DNA of 64,000 nucleotides from Phylloscopus collybita (Eukaryota > Chordata > Aves > Passeriformes > Phylloscopidae), in contig JAJNNQ010000011.1 in NCBI GenBank assembly GCA_027886175.1, positions 1,302,001 to 1,366,000 on the forward strand, read 5' to 3'. The translations under genes and the position numbers were made by a program. This document shows positions 45,436-54,148 of the stretch, one piece after another. The notes under the pieces were generated by a model. The model saw only the letters and a program-made list of their open reading frames with translations. It ran no database searches and was not told the DNA's origin. The first letter of the stretch is position 1. Every line of letters starts with the position of its first letter.

Positions 45436-47404
45436 TCAGGAGCTCTGTGGGCAGAGAAAAGGGGGTGACCCCGGGCTGGGGGGCCCCGGGGGGAGCACAC
45501 ACGCTCCGGGGGAGGGGGGACACCACCCCCGGGACCCCCCCTCACCTTCCTGCGCAGGCAGAAGCCGAGCCCCAGCGCCGGGAAGACGAAGCCCAACACG
45601 AAGCCCCCGATCCCCGGCAGCATCTTGCTGCGGGCGGCGTCCGGCGGCATCTCTGGGGGTCCGCAGGGGTCGGGACCCCCCAAAACCTCGCACAGACACC
45701 CCAGGCCCCTCCAAGCTCCCTCCCAGTCTCCCCCAGCCCACCCAGGACCCCCTGAAACCTCCTCCCAATCCCTTCCCGGCCTCCCCAGGACCCCCCAAAG
45801 CCCCTCCTGTCCCTCTCAGGATCCCACAGCCCCCTCCCAGTTGCCCCCCAGGACTCCCAAAGCCTCTCCCAGTCCCTTCCCAGCCCCTCCAGGACTCACC
45901 CAGACCCCTCCCAGTCTCTTCCCAGCACAACCAACCTCATCCCAGCCCCGCTTTCCCATCCCCCAGCTCCTCCCAGCCCCTCCAGGCTCACTCCCATCCC
46001 TCCCAGTCACACCCAGCACCCCCAAACTCCCTCCCAGCGCCCCCCAGCACCCCCGGAACCCCATCCCACCCTCCCCAGCCCCCTCCAAACTCCTGCTCCG
46101 CCCTCCCACAGCCCCCAGCCTCTCTCCCAGTTCCAACCGGGCTCTCCCCAGCTCCCTCCCAGTTGCTCCCAGCACATCCCAGTGCCTCTGCCGGCCCGGC
46201 CAGCGGCTCCCCCGTGCCCCAGTGCCGGCTCAGGGGCTGCTCCAGGCTGACGTGCTCCACCTGGCAGCTGGAGGTGACCCCGCGGGGCCGGGGGGGCGTT
46301 TCCAGCAGCACCAGCAGCTGGTGGCTCCAGTCCCCGTTGGGCACCACGGCGGTGGCCACCACGTGCCCCGAGAGCTCCTGCTGGCCCTGGAACCACCTCA
46401 GCCGGCTCTGGGCAGGGGAGAAATCCATCCCGGAGCAGAGCAGGCGGCCGGGGCCGGGCTGGGAGCTCGAGGGCAGCAGCGAGATGGAAACGCTGGGGGG
46501 CACTGGGAGAGAGAGGGGACAGACTGGGATCAACTGGGGGGCACTGGGAGAGAGAGGGGACAGACTGGGATCAGCTGGGGGGAACTGGGAGAGAGAGGGG
46601 ACAGACTGGGATCAGCTGGGGGGCACTGGGAGAGAGAGGGGACAGACTGGGATCAGCTGGGGGAACTGGGAGAGAGAGGGGACAGACTGGGATCAGCTGG
46701 GGGAACTGGGAGAGAGAGGGGAGGGGCGGTGTGGGCTTGGGAGGGACTGGGATGGACTGGGAATGAACTGGGAGGGACTGGGATGAACTGGGAATGGACT
46801 GGGATGAACTGGGAATGAAGCGCGCGGCGCTGGGAGGCCGAGTCCCGCGCGGGGCGCTCGGCGCTGCGGGTCTGCCTGGCAACTGATGAGTCATCAGCAA
46901 CTCGCGCTCTGATTGGCTCAGAGGCGTCAGCTCTACACACGGCCGGGATGGACACGCCGGGGGGCACTGGGAGAGACTGGGATGGACTGGGATGGACTGG
47001 GATGGACTGGGAGGTCCCGGGGATGGGCCCAAGGAGGGCTGAGGGCTCTGGGGTGATTCGCAGGGAGGGTCTGAGGGGCTCCAGGGTCATTGCCAGGGCA
47101 GGGCCCGAGGGGACGCGCTCTGCCCCACGCTCACCTCTGCGCTCCACCAGGAACGGGGTGATCCCCTCGTAGTTGTGGGGGCAGAGCCTGTCCGCTTGAC
47201 CCCGTTTGTACTCCAGTGTTTCCGGTTGGTTGTTCCAGTACCGGGCCTGTTTGTCCCCAAAGGGGGTGTCCCCCACGCACAGCCCCACGTCGCTGTCCAA
47301 GTGGAAGAGCTGCTCCCGGGTGTGGATTTGCCTCTCCACGAACCTCACCCGCTCGGTGCCGTTAATGAAGTGACACTCGGACTTCATCATCAGCTGGAAC
47401 ACCC
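45436..47404 (-). CDS. MHCIIB: MHC class II beta chain, copy 2, exons 2-5, no leader exon visible
   Basis: Exon 2 (47404-47135, 270 bp) is the peptide-binding beta-1 domain: GVFQLMMKSECHFINGTERV with Cys and the N-glycan site, ARYWNNQPETLEYKR with the conserved Trp, and the second Cys in DRLCPHNY; it ends FLVERR. Exon 3 (46502-46218) is the beta-2 domain, exon 4 (45652-45546) the membrane span and exon 5 (45444-45436) Ser-Ser-stop. All phases fit and no internal stop is seen. Unusual: the exon 3 donor is GC; the exon 2 acceptor (CACACCCAG) has a poor pyrimidine tract; intron 2 holds five extra acceptor repeats; and upstream of exon 2 intron 1 runs into an LTR at 47861-48394 with no signal-peptide exon found beyond. 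Possibly a non-classical or promoterless gene. Confidence 0.88.
46503..46735 (-). repeat. Five-unit splice-acceptor VNTR in MHC copy 2 intron 2
   Basis: Six acceptor-like CTCTCTCCCAG sites, one per 39-40-bp unit, precede exon 3 on the minus strand. Only the one next to 46502 gives the known beta-2 start. MHC copies 1 and 3 have two and three such sites. Confidence 0.8.
46875..46918 (+). promoter_or_regulatory. Antisense X-Y box module in MHC intron 2 (copy 2, intact)
   Basis: X1-like CCTGGCAACTGATG at 46875-46888, X2-like TGAGTCAT at 46887-46894 and Y box CTGATTGGCT at 46909-46918. Thirteen bases separate GTCATC from CTGATTGG, the same spacing as I recall for the human DRA promoter. The module points opposite to MHC copy 2. 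No convincing S/W box is seen upstream. Confidence 0.7.
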
Positions 47405-47860
47405 CTGGGTGTGCCGGACACCGGTCAGGGGCTGCCCCCCCAGCACCCCCAGAGCTCCGGGCCCCCCCGGATCCCCGCTCCGCACCCCCTGTGCCCCACG
47501 GCCGCCACGGGTCCCTCCCGCCCGCGCTGCCGCTTCCTCTTTCCCACCCTTCCCCCCATTTCCCCTTTCCCATCCCCTCCCCTCCCACCTCCAGCCGCTC
47601 CCCAAATCCCTCTCGGGGTCCCGTTCCCCCCTTTTCTCCCTTTCCCACCCTTTGGAACTCAATCCCCCCATCCCCAGCCCCCTCCCGCTCAGTTTGGGGG
47701 TCCCACCCTCCCCTTTTCCCCACTTCCCCACCCTCTCCCACCCCTCCCTCGCCTTCCCCCGACCCTCAGCCCCTCCCGCTCTTCCTTCGGGGGGTCCCCT
47801 CCTCCTCCCCCGCTCCCATCCCGGGCTCCCCCCTTTTCCCCCTTTCCCCCCTTCTCCCCC
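47405..47860 (-). other. Intron 1 remainder of MHC copy 2
   Basis: C-rich on the plus strand, nearly the mirror of 56423-56878. No exon with a signal peptide is found. It ends abruptly at the LTR start (47861). Confidence 0.65.
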
Positions 47861-48394
47861 TGTCCTGGGTTGACGGTGCCTTATATCCCATATCTGGACT
47901 GTGTTGTTATGTCTAACAGCCAATGCTTGGCTGGCTGTGGCTTCTGCTGCTCTTGCTGCTTTTGGCTTTTGGCTGGCCGGCTGCTTGCTGCTTGCTTGCT
48001 GCTGCTCCTGCTTGCTGCTAACTTAGCCACTTTTGCTTTCTGCCGCCTGTTTTTGAGCTGTTTCTGGTTTTTTTTCCTTTTCTCCCTTTTTCCCTTTACC
48101 CCCCCCCCCCCCCCGAAGATTTGGACCGGCTCCGGACCTGAGGAGCTGACCTGAGGATCTTCGAGGATCTCCGAGCCCGCGGAAGAAGCTCTGTGCCCTC
48201 CCCCCACAGTAACTTGAGCCTTTTCCTTTTCTCTTGTGGGGGGAAGAGTTCTTGTCAATAAATCGTTTTTTTCCGCTTGTCTCCTCCAAAGAATTTCCTT
48301 CCCAAACCCAGGGCTGGGGGCGGGGAGGGGTGGTGGAGGTTTGTCTTAGGGGACTTCCTCTCGGAGGCTCTTCTAATTTGCCCAAACCAATACA
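47861..48394 (+). mobile_element. Solo LTR in intron 1 of MHC copy 2
   Basis: 534 bp from TGTCCTGGGTTGACGG to CCAAACCAATACA. It has TATA-like TTATATCCC, a C15 tract near 48100 and AATAAA near 48259. Same family and same MHC junction as the LTR ending the ERV at 56422. The 3' flank (CAGTGTTACAATG) does not match either ERV flank and no target-site duplication is seen. Confidence 0.8.
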
Positions 48395-48960
48395 CAGTGT
48401 TACAATGTTGCCAGTTTAATGACGAGGCCGTCAATCCAAAGATGTTCAAAAGGAAAGGCCAATGTTTTTTTGTTGTAAAATCGGCTACAGGAGCAGGAGG
48501 CTGGGCTCGTCCCAGCCCCTGACGGCAAGTCAGAGAAACTAGAAACGCGCGCACGGGGCACCCCTGGGGACAGCCCAGTTCCTGAGGGCGAAGCTCCCAC
48601 TGAGGGGGGTCAGTCCCTTTTAAAGTCTCGGTCCCCTCAGGGATTGGTCCCTTTTGGATCCTTTCTATGATTGGGCCGTTCTTCGGGCTCTCATTGGCTC
48701 TTAGCAGGGTGCTTTCCACACCAATCATTCCTTCCCGCCGTGTTTCCATTGGCTGGCCGTGATCTCCAAGGAAAGCACTGGACGGTGCTCTCGGTTTTTG
48801 AGTTGTCTGGGGAAGGAAGGGGAGAAGATCCCGCTTGTCTTTGGTGTTGTCCCCTGAACTGCATTCGGGGAGGCAGCCGCACAAAACTCCTACAAAGATT
48901 TGGAACCAAACACTGCAGCAGTATCCAACAACTACTCCAGCAACCTTGCAATAGTAAGTA
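48395..48960 (-). promoter_or_regulatory. CCAAT-rich, TATA-like region upstream of MHC copy 2
   Basis: On the minus strand four CCAAT motifs lie between 48750 and 48640, followed by ACTTTAAAAGGGACTG near 48620. The arrangement looks like a promoter or the U3 of an unknown LTR pointing towards MHC copy 2. No transcript evidence is available. Confidence 0.3.
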
Positions 48961-49059
48961 CTTGTAACAACTCAGAACTAGTTGGAAAATAAACACAGTT
49001 ACAAGCAGAAATCCAAACGCACAGCTAGTATACAAACACAACTATTACAAAGTTTCAGC

Positions 49060-49200
49060 TTCGTGGGTTTTTTGTTGGTTTTGGTGGTTTTTTTGTTTGT
49101 TTTGTGTGTTTTTTGGTTTGTTTTTTGTGTGGTTTTTGGGTTGTTTTTGGGGTTTTGCTTTGTTTTGTTTTGTTTGTTTGTTTGTTTGTGTTTTTTTTCT
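49060..49200. repeat. (TTTG)n-type microsatellite
   Basis: GTTT/GTTTT units on the plus strand. The long frames here come only from composition. Confidence 0.85.
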
Positions 49201-49599
49201 GTATCTATAACAACAGTTTTGTGTCAAAACCTTGGTTATGAGAAGCCAAAAAAAGATCTGTGTATTAAATCACGTTTTGCAGTTGGGGGCTTCTCTGTTC
49301 AACGTTTATGACTGAATGGTTCCTCAGGAGCCTATAAAAGTGACAGTGTAAAGAAAACTTCTCCAAAGATTGCAAAAAACTTCAGGAGTACTCTGCTGCA
49401 AAATTTGAGGCACCTCAGAGCGTTGTCACTTCAAGCTTCAAGCATTTCTATGGGAATGCTCAAGAGACAGCAGAGTTAATATATCCAACACCTCTATTTG
49501 CAAAAAGTCTTTATTTCAGGAAGGGGTATGTAGGAAGGGCAGTCTCTAAGATACAGGGGCCTAACTACAAAGAATGACACATTTCAGGCAATTTGAGAA

Positions 49600-49960
49600 A
49601 CTTGTCTCCTTTTATTAGTTTTTCAAACATAGATATCCAATTATTGCTAATATTTGTAATAATATTACTTGTATATTTGTGCATATAATAGCCAAATAAC
49701 ATTCTTTGTAAGAATATTACAAAGATATTAATATTTGTCATATGATAACAAATGAATCATTTGGAATATTACAATATTATTACTTGTACTATTACAAGTA
49801 AACATTTCTGTGTCATTTGAATTACTGTCTACAAATACTATTTGTAATTTATTAGAAATAAGATTTGTATATAATATTTCCAATCAAATACCAATATTAT
49901 TTGTAATATTACAAATACTCTCTCTTCTTATAAATTTTTCTAACACAGATGTCCGACCAT
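49600..49960. repeat. AT-rich low-complexity stretch
   Basis: Recurring AATATTTGTAAT/ATTACAAATA motifs in both orientations, able to form hairpins. No gene seen between 49200 and 50500 apart from this. Confidence 0.6.
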
Positions 49961-50514
49961 TATCCAACTATTACAACTACAGTAGGGTAGTTCAATTCCC
50001 TAAACTAAGGATGACTTTGCAAAACAGTTAGACACTGACAGCACTAAAGGGCCTCTAAAAGGAATGCTAAAAAACAACTCTCCTTATGAACACTCCAACT
50101 ACCTATTTTTCTGTACTAAAGTCCATATACTACAAACTACATCCTTACAAAACAACTAAAGCTAGAGCTCACTCCCTAACTAACTACACTACATCCCTAA
50201 GAGCCTAGGTTTCCGTCTTTGAGGTGTTCCACGCAGCCTCTATCAGCTTCACTGCCTTCTGTGAGGATGTGCAGGTGGAGCCAATTCCTGTCTCACTGAC
50301 ACAGGCAACAGCTTCCTTGTAAGCAGAAGGTGAAGGGCAAGGCAACTCACAGATGTGTCTCCATAAGGACTCCACGCGCTGCAGCATCTTCCGTCGGCAG
50401 GAGCAGGAAAGCAGCCTGAGGATTGCCAGTGAGGAAAGCAACCATTCTGCAGTGTTGACGTGGCTGCCATAGGGTGTGAGCCCCCCCAGCAGCGCTCTGT
50501 GCAGGGAACTCCTC

Positions 50515-52587
50515 TCAGTGGTTGGAAAGCAGCACCCAGAGGCGAAAGCGCAGCTGACCATAGGCTCTCATTGCCTCTCTGTGGGCAGCTGGATCTCGGG
50601 CCAGGTGCTCCAAGAGGTTGAGCGGCTCAACCGTTTCCACTGCCGGCGGCACGCGGATCTCTGCAGGAAGCCGCTCGTTGCCCAGCACAAAGTGGTCCAG
50701 GCATTTCAACTGCAGGCAGCGGCCCAGGTAGGACATGATGTCCCAGAGCCGCCACGCAAACTCCCTCCTGCGCCACTTGGACAGCGGCACGGTGGTCAGC
50801 ACGTGCATGACCACGGTCTTCCAGATAGAGCTGGAAAACCCCGTGCCCCTCAGGATGCAGGTGAAGACCTGCAGGCATTTCAGGTGCAAGTTCTCACAGG
50901 GCACCTGCCTGGCGATGTGCTGGAAAAATTTTGCCTCGGCCACAGCGAATGTCTCAGGCCACTCTGTGCTTGCCACGACGTCGTCCTTGGCAGCCTGGCT
51001 GACCACAAAGACGTCGGAGTCTCCTTGGCGCACCCCAAGGAGCATCTCCACCGTCAGGCTCTTCTTGCCTTTGCTCAGCCGGCATTGGCAGGACCGGCTG
51101 CCGGGCTGAATCTCCAAGCGCCAGGACTGTGACTGAGGCACATGCAGCCACGAGGATCTCACCAACTGGGAGAACCAGTGGGAGGTTTTCTCCACGTCCA
51201 GGTAGGAGGCGGTGCAGAGTGTCTTGAGGAGGCTGCGCTTCTGCCTCCGCCGCAGCTCCTTCTGCGAGTGGTGCAGGAGGCACAGCAGCTCCTGGCCCAG
51301 CTGCTCCCTCTTGCACGTGCACACCAGCTCCACACGGACCCTGAAGCTCCTTGCTGCCGTCTGCCCTGCACCGTTGGGCTCCAGGTGGAAGGTGTGCCCT
51401 GGCGGGGGATTCAGCGGCACCAGCACGCGGTACACCCCATCCCACTCACGGGGACTCCAACCCTCAAAGGCACTGCCCACCCCGATGGCTTCTTCAGGAA
51501 CCGGCAAGAAGCTATTGCTGACGCTGTCCACAAAGACACGCCTCAAGCTCTCCATCAGCTCCGCTGTCACTGAGCACCCTGTCTCCAGCTCCTCCACAGG
51601 CCACTGTACGCCATCCACAAAAAGGATGCTCTGCCTTCTCCCAACACCTCGGGTGTCTTTGTCTCCAGTTCCACCACGGCCTCTTTCTTCCTTGCCACCC
51701 TCACTGCCTTCTTTATCCCTGGCGGCCACGTTACCTTGTTGGTCTTTCCTCTCCTCATTCTTGTTTCCTTCCACATTTACCCTGCCCTGTTCCTCATCCT
51801 TGCTTCTCTCATTGTCATCCTCTTTTATCGTTTCCTTCTTTTCTTGCTCAGAGGAAGCAAAACCACCGTGGTCTACTTCATTCCCACCATGGCTGCTTCT
51901 CTGGTCACTGGCGTCACTACTTTCCTGCACCTTCACATCTGTGTGTTCTTCCTTTACTTCCACATTGCCTTCACCTTCGTTTACATCATCACTGTTGCCT
52001 GCCTTCATATTTACACCACTGTTTTTTTCTTCCTTTCTGTCTCCTTCTTCTTCCTTTGCAGCGTCCCTGTCCTCCTCCGCCTGCACATCCTGGTTTTCTC
52101 CATCCTTGGCTTCATCGCTGTCTCCATCATCTCCTTCAGCCGCAGGGCTGCCTTCTCTGTTGTTTCCACTGCTGCTGTCATCTGCCTCCACTGTCCCATC
52201 AAGGTCTTCTCTGCCCTCTTCTGCATCAACACTCTTCTCTTCCTGATCTTTTCCTCTCTCATCTCCCAAGGCCTTGCAAGAGCTCTGGTCCTTGCTGCTG
52301 CTGCTGGCTTCACAGCTCCTTCTCCTGCAGTTCAACCACAGGCCCAAGAGGAGCAGGAGTCCAGCAAGAACCCAGAATGGCCACTGCTGCAGAGCACCAA
52401 AGAGCGGGCTTCCCCAGCCCTTGTCCTGCTGCTCCAGCTCCTGCAGCAGCCGAGCCATCTCTCGTTCCAGCAGCTCCTGACGCTCCTGCATTTGCCGGTG
52501 CGTGGCCTCATCCAGCCCATCGCCAGCTGGCTGCGGGTACTGGATCAGGCTGTGCACGAGCACCAAGAGCAAGGCCAAGAACGCCAT
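50515..52587 (-). CDS. ITPRIPL1: ITPRIPL1-like protein (690 aa) with enlarged acidic region
   Basis: Member of the inositol trisphosphate receptor-interacting protein family, which has a Mab-21/nucleotidyltransferase-like fold. Residues 1-18 are a hydrophobic leader, 26-56 a coiled-coil (DEATHRQMQERQELLEREMA), 70-86 a membrane span (FWVLAGLLLLLGLWL), 100-318 an acidic Glu/Asp/Lys-rich low-complexity region, and 320-690 the folded domain, with AFEGWSPREWDGVYRVLVPL (degenerate nucleotidyltransferase motif) and KTVVMHVLTTVPLSKWRRRE near the end. The ATG at 52587 is chosen because ACCATGG directly follows a CTGCAG acceptor (exon starts 52590). Introns of the upstream frame explain the longer open frame. 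The acidic part seems longer than usual for the family. Complete and probably functional; birds have many copies. Confidence 0.85.
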   Translation of the reverse strand: MAFLALLLVLVHSLIQYPQPAGDGLDEATHRQMQERQELLEREMARLLQELEQQDKGWGSPLFGALQQWPFWVLAGLLLLLGLWLNCRRRSCEASSSSKDQSSCKALGDERGKDQEEKSVDAEEGREDLDGTVEADDSSSGNNREGSPAAEGDDGDSDEAKDGENQDVQAEEDRDAAKEEEGDRKEEKNSGVNMKAGNSDDVNEGEGNVEVKEEHTDVKVQESSDASDQRSSHGGNEVDHGGFASSEQEKKETIKEDDNERSKDEEQGRVNVEGNKNEERKDQQGNVAARDKEGSEGGKEERGRGGTGDKDTRGVGRRQSILFVDGVQWPVEELETGCSVTAELMESLRRVFVDSVSNSFLPVPEEAIGVGSAFEGWSPREWDGVYRVLVPLNPPPGHTFHLEPNGAGQTAARSFRVRVELVCTCKREQLGQELLCLLHHSQKELRRRQKRSLLKTLCTASYLDVEKTSHWFSQLVRSSWLHVPQSQSWRLEIQPGSRSCQCRLSKGKKSLTVEMLLGVRQGDSDVFVVSQAAKDDVVASTEWPETFAVAEAKFFQHIARQVPCENLHLKCLQVFTCILRGTGFSSSIWKTVVMHVLTTVPLSKWRRREFAWRLWDIMSYLGRCLQLKCLDHFVLGNERLPAEIRVPPAVETVEPLNLLEHLARDPAAHREAMRAYGQLRFRLWVLLSNH

Positions 52588-52590
52588 GGT

Positions 52591-52878
52591 CTGCAGGAGG
52601 ACACACAGAAGGGGTTCAGTGGGGCCACAAAGGAGCCAGACAGTGGGGGCAGGAGGCGCCGGGATGCGGCGGCAGGAAGGAGAGGGCCCCCCCGGCCCCG
52701 GCAGCTGGCCGGCGGCAAGGCCTGCACCGCTGCCCCCGCAGGCACCGGGGCCTGAGCACGGCGCTCCCGCCAGGGGCTGGGCCCCGCATGCAGGGCCAGA
52801 TGACACGGCCCGGCTGGGTGCCGGCACTTCTGCCCCAGCCCTCCCCCAGCCCTGTGTCCCCACTGCGTGTGCACTCAC
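52591..52878 (-). other. Intron in the 5' UTR of the ITPRIPL1-like gene
   Basis: Donor GCG|GTGAGTGC at 52878 and acceptor CTCCTGCAG at 52591. The untranslated exon 1 ends at 52879 (CTCGGACAAGCG); its start is unknown, probably near 52930. Confidence 0.65.
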
Positions 52879-53139
52879 CGCTTGTCCGAGCTCTACTGGG
52901 GCAGCGGCAACTGCCGGGGCCTTTTAGAGCTGCTGCCCCCATTGTGACACGGGCCCTGTGCTGTCACAGAACCCAGAGCGCATCACAGGCCGGCCCCAGC
53001 CGCCGTCCCCAGCCCAGCTCGGGGAACTCATCATGGCCCTGGATGCCCAAAGCCCCAACAGACACCAAGCGCAGACGCGTCACTTGGGAACCTGGCAACC
53101 CCAGAGCTCCCCTTTCCAAAGCAGGTGCAAGTGCCCTCC

Positions 53140-53488
53140 CGCACAACCCCTGTCAAATATAAATTTGGGTGACATGACCCATGGGTGTTCTCAGCACACA
53201 GCTGTAGGTTTTTATTTAATACTGGACAGGGGACATTTTTTTATGATTGGTATTTAGATTTCTTACTTTTGAGGCAGGATGTAGGCTAATGTTTTGTTAC
53301 ACATTTAGTGAGAAATCTTTCTGAAACAAGTCCCCGTTGCTTGGAAGATGCACAGGAAGATCTAATACCATCTTGAAAAGGGCCAATAAGTTAGTTACGA
53401 AATTATGAATGTCTTCATTCAGCTCTTAGCTCTCAAACTCTATGGTTCAATGCTGTGGAAAATTCTGGCATAGCCAGGATTTTGTTCA
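53140..53488. other. Spacer between ITPRIPL1-like gene and ERV, nothing recognised
   Basis: AT-richer sequence without gene, repeat or splice signal that I can support. Confidence 0.5.
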
Positions 53489-54022
53489 TGTATTGGTTTG
53501 GGCAAATTAGAAGACCCTCCGAGGGGAAGTCCCCTAAGACAAACCTCCACCACCCCTCCCCGCCCCCAGCCCTGGGTTTGGGAAGGAAATTCTTTGGAGG
53601 AGACAAGTGGAAAAAACCGATTTATTAACAAGAACTCTTCCCCCCACAAGAGAAAAGGAAAAGGCTCAAGTTACTGTGGGGGGAGGGCACAGAGCTTCTT
53701 CCGCGGGCTCGGAGATCCTTGGAGATCCTCAGGTCAGGTCCTCAGATCCAGAGCCGGTCCAAATCTTCGGGGGGGGGGGGGGGGGAGGGGGGAGAAAGGG
53801 AAAAGGGAGAAAAGAAAAAAAAACAGAAACAGCACAAAAACAAGCAGCAGAAAGCAAAAGCGGCTAAGTTAGCAAGCAGGAGCAAGCAAGCAGCAAGCCA
53901 GCCAGCCAGCAGCAAAGCCAAAAGCAGCAAGAGCAGCAGAAGCCACAGCCAGCAAAGCATTGGCTGTTAGACATAACAACACAGTCCAGATATGGGATAT
54001 AAGGCTCTGTCAACCCAGGACA
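53489..54022 (-). mobile_element. 3' LTR of the gag-only ERV
   Basis: The minus strand runs from TGTCCTGGGTTGACAG (54022) to AACCAATACA (53489), 534 bp. AATAAA-like ATAAATCG and a long G/C homopolymer (about 20 G at 53770-53790 on the plus strand). Close to the LTR at 47861-48394. Confidence 0.85.
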
Positions 54023-54148
54023 TTCCACCCCTTATCCCATATCGTGGACACACAATAAGAACTTCCATCTCACTTACTCAGACCTTCGACACTTACACAT
54101 TTCCATCTGTCTTACTTGCTCGGACCTTTGACACTTCACATATGAGTC

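Noticed and set aside
50205..50561. 118-codon frame at the 3' end of the ITPRIPL1-like gene
   Set aside because: Overlaps the end of the gene in another frame and extends into its probable 3' UTR; no domain recognised.
52588..52878. Upstream extension of the ITPRIPL1-like frame to 787 codons
   Set aside because: A clear acceptor lies just before the ATG at 52587 and a donor at 52878, so the extension is intron.
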